Made by a program: the position numbers and the translations under genes
Origin: JAPPHA01 sp965242975
GTDB taxonomy: Bacteria; Pseudomonadota; Alphaproteobacteria; Rhodobacterales; Rhodobacteraceae
Direction of reading: 5' to 3'
Length of the DNA stretch: 64,000 nucleotides
Assembly: GCA_965242975.1 (NCBI GenBank)
Contig: CBDETS010000007.1
Coordinates: 4,402,001-4,466,000, forward strand
The notes under the pieces: model-generated
What the model saw: only the letters and a program-made list of their open reading frames with translations
Database searches by the model: none
Told to the model about the DNA's origin: nothing
Part shown: positions 8,901 through 17,330 of the stretch, in pieces
Numbering within the stretch: position 1 is the first letter of the stretch
How the letters are laid out: each line of letters starts with the position of its first letter

Positions 8901-9839
8901 AAACATGTTGCCGCGATTCCCGGATACCTGGATGATCTCGACCTGAATCCGATGCTCATCACGGTCGATGCCGATCATTCGATCATTTACGATCGGGACC
9001 GGCCACGGCAGGCGGTTCCCGGCACGCTGGACGCCGATATCATTCGGGACGCGGAACCGTTCTTCAAGGACGGCGGGAAGATGCAGCTGTCCTATTCCGT
9101 CCGAAGCACCCTGCGCACGGTCGGTGCCCGGGTGTCGAGCCACATCGTGCGCCGATTCGGCATGAGAAACTCACTCCTCGAAGACCATCTCACGGTCAAG
9201 CTGACCGGGTCGGCAGGCCAGTCGCTCGGAGCCTTTGCGGCCCCGAGGCTCAAGATCGAGGTTGACGGCGACTCCAACGATTTTGTCGGAAAGGGCCTGT
9301 CCGGAGGGACCATAGTGATCAGGCCGCCAAAGGGCAGCCGACTCGACCCGTCCCGGAACACGATCATCGGAAACACGGTTCTCTACGGCGCCACGGCCGG
9401 GAAGATGTTCGCAAGCGGCCGTGCGGGCGAGCGATTCTGTGTCCGGAATTCGGGTGCAACCGTGGTCGTCGAGGGGTGCGGCTCCAACGGGTGCGAATAC
9501 ATGACGGGAGGTGTTTCCGTCATTCTCGGCCCCGTTGGCCCGAATTTCGGCGCAGGTATGACCGGTGGCATGGCGTACATCCATGATCCCGACGGCCGTG
9601 TGTCCGCGTTTCTGAATCCGGATTCAATCGTGTTCTGTCCGGTTGCGACGCCGCACTGGCAGTCCCGGCTGCGGGAACTGGTCACGGCCCATCGCGACGA
9701 AACGGGTAGCCCGCTTGCCGCGGACATCCTCCGCCAATGGGATCGGAGGTTGCCGGAATTCGTTCAAATCTGCCCGAAAGAGATGGTCGACCGACTTGAG
9801 CATCCACTCGAACTGGATGCGCAATTGCGTACGGCGTGA
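8901..9839 (+). pseudogene. gltB: Glutamate synthase large subunit, C-terminal GXGXG part only
   Basis: The frame encodes about 300 residues matching only the last fifth of GltB, which is normally near 1500 residues. It has the alphaproteobacterial LDDLDLNP linker, then KMQLSYSVRSTLRTVGARVSSHIVRRFG, GSAGQSLGAFAAP, DSNDFVGKGLSGG, IIGNTVLYGATAGKMFASGR, NSGATVVVEGCGSNGCEYMTGG and FGAGMTGGMAYI. These form the right-handed beta-helix domain. The glutaminase, FMN and Fe-S parts are missing; in-frame homology begins at about 8901, right after a TGA and AT-rich sequence. An ATG at 8952 could still start a stand-alone GXGXG protein, but it lies inside conserved GltB sequence, so I call it a 5'-truncated remnant. 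No gltD is present. Confidence 0.7.
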
Positions 9840-9921
9840 ACGATCGAATATCCAGAACGCTGTTGAAAATTCTCGACTCACAATGCAAACGGTTAACGTC
9901 AGTCATGGCAACGGACGTGAG

Positions 9922-10596
9922 ATGCCGCAGGTTATTCGCCTTCATCAGTTCCCCTTGTCGCCGTTCTCGCGAAAGGTCCGCATCGTGCTCGGCGAGAAAC
10001 GGCAACAGTGCGAGGAGATCATTGAGCGTTTCTGGAATCCTTCCGCTGATTTCCTGATGCTCAACCCCGCGGGCAAGGTGCCGGTCCTGAAGGTCGAACA
10101 GGCCGTTCTGGCGGAATCGACGGCGATTTGCGAATATCTTGACGAGACCTACCCGGAGCCGCCGCTGCTGCCGGAATCGCCGCTCGCGCGCGCCGAGGTT
10201 CGCCGGCTGGTCGGCTGGTTCGATGACAAGTTCTACCAGGAGGTGACCAGCAACCTACTGTGGGAACGGCTGCTGAAAAAGGTCACGGGACGGGGTCCAC
10301 CGGAGAGCGGAAAGGTCGTGACCGGATCGCGGAATTTCCGTTTCCATATCGACTACATGACGAAACTTCTCGACCGCCGGCGCTGGCTCGCCGGCGACAT
10401 GATGACCCTCGCTGACGTTTCGGCCGCTGCCCAATTGTCCTGTCTCGACTATCTTTCCGATGTGGACTGGGACCGGAGCGAATCGCTCAGGATCTGGTAC
10501 GCGACGATCAAGTCGCGCCCGTCTTTCCGGTCTATCCTCAGCGATCACCTTCCCGGGTTCCCGCCTGCGTCTCACTACGCTGATCTGGACTTCTGA
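9922..10596 (+). CDS. Glutathione S-transferase family protein
   Basis: 224 residues. The N-terminal thioredoxin-like domain starts MPQVIRLHQFPLSPFSRKVRI with Ser-Pro-Phe-Ser at the glutathione site, then NPAGKVPVL (the cis-Pro loop) and LAESTAICEYLDETYPEPPLLP. The helical domain carries WLAGDMMTLADVSAAAQLSCLDYL. ATG 9922 is the usual family start; an upstream ATG at 9883 lacks support. Its stop overlaps the queG start by one base (TGATG), and SDR follows, giving a three-gene operon. The substrate is unknown. Confidence 0.88.
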   Translation: MPQVIRLHQFPLSPFSRKVRIVLGEKRQQCEEIIERFWNPSADFLMLNPAGKVPVLKVEQAVLAESTAICEYLDETYPEPPLLPESPLARAEVRRLVGWFDDKFYQEVTSNLLWERLLKKVTGRGPPESGKVVTGSRNFRFHIDYMTKLLDRRRWLAGDMMTLADVSAAAQLSCLDYLSDVDWDRSESLRIWYATIKSRPSFRSILSDHLPGFPPASHYADLDF

Positions 10597-11672
10597 TGTC
10601 CGTCAACGGGCGATCCCTGAAGGATGCGCTCAAGGCAAGGGCAATCGAGGAAGGCTTCTCGGCAGCGGGCGTCTGTCGCCCCGGTTCGATACCCGATGCC
10701 GGCATCGATCTCGCGCGCTTCCTTCGTTCGGGTTACCACGGTCAGATGGAGTGGATGGCCCGGCGAGCGAACTGGCGCGGGAGCCCGGTCTCGCTGTGGC
10801 CAGAGGCCAGGTCGGTCATCATGTTGGCAGAAGCATACACTCCGGAACATGATCCGGTTTCCGTTCTCGAGGACGGGAGCCGTGCGGCCATTTCGGTCTA
10901 TGCCCAGAACCGGGACTACCACGACCTGGTCAAGAAACGCCTAAAAAGGTTGGGTCGGTGGCTGATTGCCCGGGCCCCGGGAACGGAGATCAAGGTTTTT
11001 GTCGACACGGCACCGGTCATGGAAAAACCGCTTGCGGCTGCAGCCGGGCTCGGGTGGCAAGGGAAACACACGAACCTGCTTTCGCGGCAGCTCGGCAACT
11101 GGTTTTTCCTCGGTTCAATTTTCACGACACTCGAGTTCGAGCCCGACGAACGATCCGTTGATCACTGCGGGTCCTGCCGGGCCTGCCTCGACGTTTGTCC
11201 GACCGGGGCGTTTCCCGAACCTTATCGTCTCGATGCACGTCGATGCATTTCCTACCTGACCATCGAACACAAGGGCCCGGTGGATGAAGCATTGCGGCGG
11301 AAGCTGGGAAACCGGGTCTTCGGTTGCGACGACTGCCTTGCGGTCTGCCCGTGGAACAAGTTTGCCGTCCGGGCGCGGGAGATCGGATACCGGTCGCGGG
11401 AAGAGCTCAGGACGGCGCGGCTTGGCGACCTCGCGAAACTGGACGACGCCGGATTCCGGAACTTGTTCCGAAAATCCCCGGTCAAGCGGATCGGCCGTGA
11501 CCGGTTCGTGCGAAATGTCCTCTATGCCATCGGCAATTCGGGAATGGCCGAACTGGGTCCGGCAGCGGCCGCGCGGCTGGGGGATGGCGACGCCGCCGTC
11601 AGGGACGCGGCCCGTTGGGCGCTGGAGCGGTTGAGAACCGGCACGCGCGGGAACAGCCCCGAAGATGACTAG
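10596..11672 (+). CDS. queG: Epoxyqueuosine reductase
   Basis: 358 residues. It performs the last step of queuosine synthesis, reducing epoxyqueuosine in tRNA with cobalamin and two [4Fe-4S] clusters. Visible features are the proton-donor region VFVDTAPVMEKPLAA (Asp137), GWQGKHTNLLS, the first ferredoxin motif CGSCRACLDVCPTGAF (Cys191/194/197/201), Cys217 in CISYLTIEHKG and GCDDCLAVCPWNKF (Cys244/247/251). A short HEAT-like C-terminus follows. It begins within the GST stop codon and overlaps the next SDR gene by 8 nt. Confidence 0.96.
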   Translation: MSVNGRSLKDALKARAIEEGFSAAGVCRPGSIPDAGIDLARFLRSGYHGQMEWMARRANWRGSPVSLWPEARSVIMLAEAYTPEHDPVSVLEDGSRAAISVYAQNRDYHDLVKKRLKRLGRWLIARAPGTEIKVFVDTAPVMEKPLAAAAGLGWQGKHTNLLSRQLGNWFFLGSIFTTLEFEPDERSVDHCGSCRACLDVCPTGAFPEPYRLDARRCISYLTIEHKGPVDEALRRKLGNRVFGCDDCLAVCPWNKFAVRAREIGYRSREELRTARLGDLAKLDDAGFRNLFRKSPVKRIGRDRFVRNVLYAIGNSGMAELGPAAAARLGDGDAAVRDAARWALERLRTGTRGNSPEDD

Positions 11673-12522
11673 GGTACTCCTCAGCATCGGCCATGGGTAT
11701 ACGGCGCGTGCGCTTGCCCGGGTCATCATGTCCGGAGGTTGGCGGGTCATCGGCACGACCCGGTCTGAAGAGGGGGCCGGGGTGCTGTCCTCTTCCGGGG
11801 TCGAGGCCCTGATTTGGCCCGGGTCGGACCTCTGCGAAGCCGCGAGGAAGGCAACGCACATTCTCGTTTCGGTGCCGCCCGATGCGGATGGGGATCCGGT
11901 ACTCCGCGGCGGGAGTGACCAGTTGCTGTCTCACGGCGAGAGGCTGGAATGGGTCGGCTACCTGTCGACGACGGGGGTGTACGGCGACCGCGGTGGTGGC
12001 TGGGTCGACGAGTCCACCCTTCCCTCTCCGTCGACCGAGCGTGGCCGAAGGCGTGTTCAGGCGGAGGCAGCCTGGCTGGCGACCGGACTGCCGGTGCACG
12101 TCTTTCGGTTGGCCGGCATCTATGGCCCCGGTCGCGGACCGTTCCGAAAGGTCCTGGATGGAACGGCGCGGCGGGTGATCAAGCCGGGCCAGGTGTTCAG
12201 CAGGATTCACGTGGCTGACATTGCGAACGTCCTCAAGGCGTCGATGGAGAGCCCTGAACCGGGCACAATCTACAACGTCTGCGACGACGAGCCGGCACCG
12301 CCAGAAGATGTCATCGCGTGCGCGGCGCGGTTGCTTGGAGTTCCGGCTCCGGAGGCCATACCGTTCGAGAAAGCCGAACTGTCGCCGATGGCCCGGAGTT
12401 TCTATGCAGAGTCCAAACGGGTATCCAACCGAAAGATGAAGGTGGAGCTGGGCGTGACACTGGAGTATCCCGACTTCAGGTCGGGCCTCGAGGCGCTCCT
12501 GCAGCAGGCGGGTCGCGACTGA
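11665..12522 (+). CDS. SDR-family NAD(P)-dependent epimerase-like protein (YeeZ type)
   Basis: 285 residues. The N-terminus MTRVLLSIGHGYTARALARVI is a Rossmann variant of the YeeZ group. Internal motifs are VGYLSTTGVYGDRGGGWVDE, FRLAGIYGPGRGPF, RIHVADIANVL and IYNVCDDEPAPPEDV. The Tyr of the classical YxxxK is not in the usual setting, so a conventional oxidoreductase reaction should not be assumed. It overlaps queG and follows GST, an order often kept in alphaproteobacteria. The biochemical role is not known to me. Confidence 0.85.
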   Translation: MTRVLLSIGHGYTARALARVIMSGGWRVIGTTRSEEGAGVLSSSGVEALIWPGSDLCEAARKATHILVSVPPDADGDPVLRGGSDQLLSHGERLEWVGYLSTTGVYGDRGGGWVDESTLPSPSTERGRRRVQAEAAWLATGLPVHVFRLAGIYGPGRGPFRKVLDGTARRVIKPGQVFSRIHVADIANVLKASMESPEPGTIYNVCDDEPAPPEDVIACAARLLGVPAPEAIPFEKAELSPMARSFYAESKRVSNRKMKVELGVTLEYPDFRSGLEALLQQAGRD

Positions 12523-12566
12523 CGGCAAACTGGCGGGTTTGCGCCTGCCGGGCCGTGACGGCCCGT

Positions 12567-13184
12567 TCAGATCAACTGTACCTGGGTTCCGACTGTCGTC
12601 AGTTCGAACAACTCGGCAATATGCTCGTTGTAGAGGCCGATGCATCCACTGGACGAACGCCGTCCGATCTTTTCCGGATCGTGCGTGCCGTGGATCCGGT
12701 AAAACCGCCAGCTCAGGTAAAGGGCATGGGTGCCCATGGGATTGTCCGGGCCGGGCGGGACGTACGCCGGCCACTCCGGATTACGCTCGAGCATCGCCTG
12801 CGTCGGGCGCCAGTCCGGTCCCACCTTCTTGTGCACGATCCGTGTTCGTCCCAACCGGGTGAGTTCCGGCGAAGCCGGAACACTTGTCGGGAACAGGCGG
12901 TATGTCTGGCCGTCTTCTGACCAGAAATGCAGCGCGCGGCTCTGAGTATCGGCAAGAATCGCACCCTTGCGGAGGTCCCGGAAATAAGGTTGCCACGTGC
13001 GGGTCTTGAAACTGGAGGCGTTCCGTTTGACCAAGCTGGGAGGTGAGTCAGGCGCCGCGTCGCCGGGAACCTCGTAGATTGACTCGACAACCATCGAGAG
13101 TGCAGGGGTTGCCACCAGGGACGTCGTGAAGGCCGTCGCCGCGAAGGCCCTCCGGGTGATTTTCTGGTTTGAGCTGTCCGGCAT
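12567..13184 (-). CDS. L,D-transpeptidase (YkuD), Tat-like signal
   Basis: 205 residues. The N-terminus ITRRAFAATAFTTSLVATPALS looks like a twin-arginine leader, so the protein is periplasmic. The YkuD catalytic signature is FYRIHGTHDPEKIGRRSSSG-CIGLYN, with His165 and Cys181 as the catalytic residues. The preceding PPGPDNPMGTHALYLS is also characteristic. Enzymes of this type make 3-3 cross-links in peptidoglycan or anchor proteins to it. The start at 13184 (MPDSSNQKI) has GAGGG upstream; the long frame adds 32 residues with no leader character. A second, lipoprotein-type member lies at 17331-17837. Confidence 0.9.
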   Translation of the reverse strand: MPDSSNQKITRRAFAATAFTTSLVATPALSMVVESIYEVPGDAAPDSPPSLVKRNASSFKTRTWQPYFRDLRKGAILADTQSRALHFWSEDGQTYRLFPTSVPASPELTRLGRTRIVHKKVGPDWRPTQAMLERNPEWPAYVPPGPDNPMGTHALYLSWRFYRIHGTHDPEKIGRRSSSGCIGLYNEHIAELFELTTVGTQVQLI

Positions 13185-13314
13185 TGGATCACGCCCTCGA
13201 CTGTCAAGAACAGCTGAAATGTTAAACCGGCGGTTTCGCGAGATCAACTCAAACACTCGTGAAGGGCGTGCCTCCCGCATGGCGCGATTTATCGGAGATC
13301 GCGGTTGTAAAGAT

Positions 13315-13369
13315 GAATCACGCAGCGAGTGCCGCCAAGGCCTGGTTGTCGTTTGCGGCCGCAGGCGGC
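13315..13369 (-). repeat. 55-bp repeat, copy 2
   Basis: Second copy of the block at 5055-5109, with four mismatches. It encodes KPPAAANDNQALAALAA and TGA on the minus strand. Similarity ends right after the stop codon and just before the PP pair, so it is a shared gene tail rather than a whole element. Confidence 0.6.
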
Positions 13370-13530
13370 TTCCATTGCTGCCAACTCCTGGAAAGCGTGG
13401 ACCATGTCCGGTCGAAGCGACCGGACTTGAGCAGCGCCCGGAATGTCAGGACGCCCTGGCCGCCGTCACGCCCCCGGTGCTGTCCGGCCCGAAGGCGGCG
13501 TCGGCCGCGACCTTCAAATGTCGGTCTGAG
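13318..13530 (-). pseudogene. Transposase-like C-terminal tail, fragment
   Basis: The minus-strand frame ending at 13318 reads FRALLKSGRFDRTWSTLSRS then QQWKPPAAANDNQALAALAA. The last 15 residues recur at 5055-5109. It is open only because it runs through the palindrome into the coxS remnant. The family is not recognised with certainty; multiple degenerate copies with different flanks point to insertion-sequence debris. Confidence 0.35.
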
Positions 13531-13562
13531 TGGAAACCATGCCGAATTCGGCATGGTTTCCA
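13531..13562. repeat. 32-bp perfect palindrome
   Basis: TGGAAACCATGCCGAA is followed at once by its exact reverse complement, giving 16-bp arms with no spacer. It sits exactly at the point where the coxS remnant loses similarity (about 13567) and the transposase-like tail begins. This is what two abutting terminal inverted repeats of an excised or collapsed element would look like. Confidence 0.6.
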
Positions 13563-13566
13563 TGCT

Positions 13567-13802
13567 TTCGATTGTCTCGATCGTGCGACCTCCGGCTTCA
13601 GCGCCCAGAACCATGCACGCGCAGACCACGCGGCCATCCATGATCGTACTGCAAGCGCCACAATCGCCCGTTCCGCAGCCTTCCTTGGCGCTCGTCAGGC
13701 CGAGACGGGCACGCAAACCTCAAGCAGGGTTTCCTCGGCCCGGCACAGGAACTCGGTGTCCTCGCCATTGATTGTCGCGGATACGGCTATCGTCGACTTC
13801 AA
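13567..13802 (-). pseudogene. coxS: [2Fe-2S] subunit of a molybdenum hydroxylase, broken
   Basis: From a TTG at 13802 the minus strand reads KSTIAVSATINGEDTEFLCR then AEETLLEV. One base is then missing (near 13717), and the other frame continues RARLGLTSAKEGCGTGDCGA, CSTIMDGRVVCACMVLGAEA and GGRTIETIE. The cysteine pattern EGCGTGDCGAC...C is the plant-type ferredoxin domain of CoxS/XdhA-like small subunits. The C-terminal Fe-S domain is gone; sequence stops at the 32-bp palindrome. Just upstream (about 13866-13930) the frame GVLAKRAARIAYTRAGE looks like the end of a CoxM-like FAD subunit. This is a fragment of an old coxM-coxS operon. Confidence 0.65.
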
Positions 13803-13887
13803 TTCCCCCTGCGCGCGTGTAGGCGATTAATCATGCCAGGCGAAGAGAAGGTTTTCCCGGCAATTCCCCTGCGCGCGTGTAGGCGAT
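13801..13887. repeat. Direct repeat of about 26 bp, two copies
   Basis: AATTCCCC(C)TGCGCGCGTGTAGGCGAT occurs at 13801-13827 (five C) and 13862-13887 (four C), with 34 bp between. On the minus strand it corresponds to IAYTRAGE at the coxM/coxS junction, so a short duplication happened there. Confidence 0.7.
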
Positions 13888-13932
13888 ACGGGCGGCGCGC
13901 TTTGCCAGAACGCCCGCGATGCCACCTGGATA

Positions 13933-14537
13933 GTGCGTGTGTCCGGCGGGGACTCATTCTGGAACTCGTCGTTCAATAGCTGGGGGCTGGGCGTCTTCGT
14001 TCCCCAGCCGATAGCGGGCCCTCATCTCAATCGCGATGGTGATGCGATCGTCGCAACGACCGGCGACGGCGTCGTGCCGGTTTGGCGTGTATCGACGGGT
14101 GAGCGTCAGTTTGCTTACGCAGTTCCCGATAGATCGTTTGGCGCCATGGCGCTCTCGCCCGACTGGCGGCGCGTTGTAGCGCCGCCAACAAAGGCACGGT
14201 GCACGTCTGGGAACTCGCCACTGGCGCGCAGCACGCAATCTACTCCGGGCATTCAGAGCCCTCGTACGTCATCGCAATTGGTTCCGGCGGCACTGTGTTG
14301 TCGGCCGAAGGGTGTGCGATTCACGTCTGGAATGCCCAGACGGGCGCGCACCCAAAGAACCTGACTGACCCCTCCGAGGTCGTTACCTCGGTGGTTGCCC
14401 ATGACGCAGCCGGCTCCTCCAGCGTGACCTGTAGTTGCGATCTCGTGTGCAGCTGCGACAGTGTTTGCACTTGCGATTCCGTCTGTACTTGCAACACGCA
14501 AGGCGGTGGCGGTGGTCATTGCTGGTATCCCAACTAG
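13933..14537 (+). pseudogene. WD40-repeat fragment with Cys-rich C-terminal tail, frameshifted
   Basis: The first frame has HLNRDGDAIVATTGDGVVPV-WRVSTGE and FGAMALSPDWRRVVA, typical WD40 blade sequence. A one-base loss near 14179-14183 moves the reading to a frame with NKGTVHVWELATGAQ, GCAIHVWNAQTGA and SVVAHDAAGSSS. The protein then ends in TCSCDLVCSCDSVCTCD, SVCTCNTQ and GGGGGHCWYPN before TAG at 14535. The tail has four near-identical xCxCDxV units, a Gly run and an aromatic end, quite unlike WD40 proteins. It recalls Cys-rich modified peptide cores, but no radical SAM or other maturase is nearby. The N-terminal part of the propeller is missing or lost. Confidence 0.55.
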
Positions 14538-14815
14538 TCGCGGCGTGCGCCGGGCCGAACAGCCAACTCGCCGGTCGAACTGGAGTCGGTTCGGTCTGTC
14601 GCGCTCGCGGTATGCGCGAGCTTGCCGCGTTCGACCTCTACGTCAGTTCTATGCGTCATCTACAAAAGCGGCGGAGGAATCGTTATCTTCAGTAGATACG
14701 AGATCGCCAATGACTCCGGTCGGGGATCGGAACCGAACTTGCTGACGGTAGCGATCGGTCGGCCGCCACGCGCCCCTACGCGCGTGGTGACCGGTGAACA
14801 TTGGGATTATCGAGG

Positions 14816-16423
14816 CTAAGCGTTCGCTTGCGCTAGCGAAAAACCCGTGTAGTTGACGCTCTTGAGTTCGGTGTATTCGTGTAGGCCGCCGATGCCCAGT
14901 TCTCGGCCGACCCCGGAACAACCGAAACCGCCGCGGGAAACGGCGGGATGTTCGGCCAATAAGCCTTCGCCGGTGGACGTTGCATAAACGGCGCCGGCAC
15001 GGATGCGGTTAGCCACACGTCGCGCCTTGGCTGGATCGGACGACATCACTGTCGAGGCCAAACCGAAAGCGGTAGAGTTCGCCTCCATAACCGCTTCGGC
15101 TTCAGTGGAAAACGAACGCACCGAAAGCACGGGTCCAAAAACCTCTTTCTGCCAGACGTCCGAGTCGCGTGGCACATCCGTCAGTACGGTCGGCTGGATG
15201 AAGTACCCCTCGGCATTGTCGACCTCGCTCGGATCGGGGGAACTACCGCCGGTGAGCACCTCGACCCCCGACGCTTTGGCGTCTTCGAGAAAACCGAGGA
15301 CCTTCTGATACTGGGACTCGCATACCACGGGCTGCACGACATCGGTCATGCCGGCCTCCCAGGCACGGTCGCCACGGTCTTTTTCCGTAATTGGATCAGT
15401 CGCAAAGGGAAGTCTCTCCAACTCAATCTTCATCTTCTCGAGCAACGGCTCTTTGATGCCTTCGTGCACTACGAGTCGCGTGTGTGCGGTGCAGATTTGG
15501 CCGCCGTTGGTCAAGAAACCCTTCATGGTCGTTTCGACCGCGAGATCGAGATCAGCGTCATCGAATACAACCAGCGCTGACTTGCCGCCGAGTTCCAGAG
15601 CGCATTGCGACAATTTAGGTGCGCAAGCCTCCATGATCTTGCTTCCGGTTAGCGATGAGCCGGTGAACGAGATCATCGACACCCGCGGCGAGGCGGCGAG
15701 CGCCGCGCCAGCATCTCGGTCGCCGGTAATGAGATTGAACACGCCCGGTGGAACGCCTGCGTCCCGCGCAAGTTTGGCGATGAACATACACGATAGGCCG
15801 GCAATTTCCGAGGGCTTCAGAATCGCGCAATTGCCGGCGACCAGTGCCGGCGCCACCTTGCGAAAGGCGACGTTGAGCGGGTAGTTCCAGGCGGAAATCA
15901 GACCGACTACGCCGATCGGATCTCGTCTGTAGACGACGTCCCATTCCTCGGGCGGCACGCCGCCCTCGCCGCCGCCGGAGTTCACCGGCATGTCCTGCGC
16001 TTGGTCGAGCACGGCGCCGAGTGAGCACCAGTACTTACCCTCGCCAGCCGCGCCGCCGATGGCCATGGCGGCTTGTCGAAAAGGCTTGCCGACGTCGGCA
16101 GCTTCGATCTCGGCGAGCATCTCGACATGGTCTTCAATCCCTTGCGCGATCCTGGCTACGATCTTGGCGCGCTCGGCGGCCGCCATGTTCGCCCAAGTGC
16201 CTTCCGCCCAGGCCGACTCGGCGGCGGCGACGGCCGCCTGTACGTCGTTCGCCTTGCCGCGCGGGAGTTCATGCACGGCTTCGCCCGTCGCGGGGTAATA
16301 AGTGGAAAACTTTTCGCCGTCCAAAGGATCAACGAATTCCCCGCCAATGAAGAGCTTGTTGAAGCACTCGGCGGTCAGGTGCGTTTGCACCTTGGCTAAA
16401 GATTCGTTGGTGCTCGATTCCAT
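14816..16423 (-). CDS. Aldehyde dehydrogenase (NAD(P)+)
   Basis: 535 residues, slightly longer than the 490-500 usual for the family. The key elements are all present: oxyanion Asn180 in SAWNYPLN, Lys203 in LKPSE, the nucleotide loop FTGSSLTG (253-260), Glu277 in LELGGKS and catalytic Cys311 in NGGQICTAHTRL. The C-terminus GGFGCSGVGRELG and LHEYTELKSV is like betaine-aldehyde and related dehydrogenases. ATG 16423 has GGAG just upstream. It stands alone, convergent with the WD40 remnant, so the substrate is unclear. Betaine aldehyde is an attractive guess given the choline-sulfatase island at 48 kb, but nothing here proves it. Confidence 0.9.
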   Translation of the reverse strand: MESSTNESLAKVQTHLTAECFNKLFIGGEFVDPLDGEKFSTYYPATGEAVHELPRGKANDVQAAVAAAESAWAEGTWANMAAAERAKIVARIAQGIEDHVEMLAEIEAADVGKPFRQAAMAIGGAAGEGKYWCSLGAVLDQAQDMPVNSGGGEGGVPPEEWDVVYRRDPIGVVGLISAWNYPLNVAFRKVAPALVAGNCAILKPSEIAGLSCMFIAKLARDAGVPPGVFNLITGDRDAGAALAASPRVSMISFTGSSLTGSKIMEACAPKLSQCALELGGKSALVVFDDADLDLAVETTMKGFLTNGGQICTAHTRLVVHEGIKEPLLEKMKIELERLPFATDPITEKDRGDRAWEAGMTDVVQPVVCESQYQKVLGFLEDAKASGVEVLTGGSSPDPSEVDNAEGYFIQPTVLTDVPRDSDVWQKEVFGPVLSVRSFSTEAEAVMEANSTAFGLASTVMSSDPAKARRVANRIRAGAVYATSTGEGLLAEHPAVSRGGFGCSGVGRELGIGGLHEYTELKSVNYTGFSLAQANA

Positions 16424-16816
16424 TTCTCCAACCTGCTTGTGGCATTTAGGGGGATTGTGCGACGCGGTTTGCCCGGTTTGCGGATCATCGGAAGCTCGAT
16501 TTCGCAGTTACATGGGTAGACCGTGAGTACGAACTGTCCGGACACCGAAGGAGCGTCGCTGCTTTGTTTGTTTACTCCGAGGCCCCGGCGAGGTCAAGGC
16601 AGCCAGGTCGCCTCCTCGTGAAACCGATGCACCCGCGTCCGCGGCAACGAGACGGGTTTTCGGCCGACACGCGCAAGTCGGCTGGCCTTCCCCCCGGGGG
16701 TAGGGGTCGCGCGGAGCGGGCAGATCACGTCCAGGCAAACGGGTGACCTGTTGAACGCATCGGGCATTGCGGGTAACACTCGATGCTCATGACCACTCCG
16801 GGGAGTTGACACGACG
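16424..16816. other. Divergent intergenic region
   Basis: It lies between the divergent aldehyde dehydrogenase and CAP-lipoprotein genes. Short frames are present but none has family features or a ribosome site. Confidence 0.4.
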
Positions 16817-17311
16817 ATGCCGCGATTTGTGTCGATGGTGCTGTCGATTCTCGTGCTGTCGGGATGCGTGCAGCCGAACGAGGCGCCGCCGCCGGAAGAA
16901 TCTTCGGGCCTGATTTCGGCGGAAGAGGCGCAATTGATCCCCGCGAGACATGTCGATGCTGTCAACGAAGCCCGGCGGGCCCTGGGGCTCGAGGACGTGG
17001 CGTTGAGCCAGCAACTTGAAGCCGCCGCACGAACCCACGCACGGGACATGTCCGGTCAGCGCCGGGTCTGGCACTTCGGTAGCGACCGATCGTCACCGAT
17101 CGATCGTGTCGCGCGGAGCGGGTTTGACGGCCGCCTCATCGGGGAAAACATCGCCGAAACGTTCGAGAATGACGCGGAAATCCTCGAAGCCTGGCTGCGG
17201 GAGCACAATTCCAGATCCACGATTCTCCATCCCGATGCACGAATGGTCGGAATCGGATGGAAACAGGACGAGGACGGCAGGCTCTGGTGGGTGCAACTGG
17301 TCGGGGATTGA
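16817..17311 (+). CDS. CAP-domain (SCP/PR1-like) lipoprotein
   Basis: 164 residues. A lipoprotein leader ends in the lipobox LSGC (Cys17), so the protein is membrane-anchored in the periplasm or outer membrane. The CAP domain follows: HVDAVNEARRALGLEDVALS, LEAAARTHARDMSGQRRVWH with the conserved His, GENIAETFENDAEILEAWLREHNSR and ILHPDARMVGIGWKQ. Bacterial CAP proteins are secreted and mostly of unknown function. The gene converges with the lipoprotein L,D-transpeptidase, leaving only 19 nt between the stops. Confidence 0.88.
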   Translation: MPRFVSMVLSILVLSGCVQPNEAPPPEESSGLISAEEAQLIPARHVDAVNEARRALGLEDVALSQQLEAAARTHARDMSGQRRVWHFGSDRSSPIDRVARSGFDGRLIGENIAETFENDAEILEAWLREHNSRSTILHPDARMVGIGWKQDEDGRLWWVQLVGD

Positions 17312-17330
17312 ACGAACGCGCCCTGGCGCG

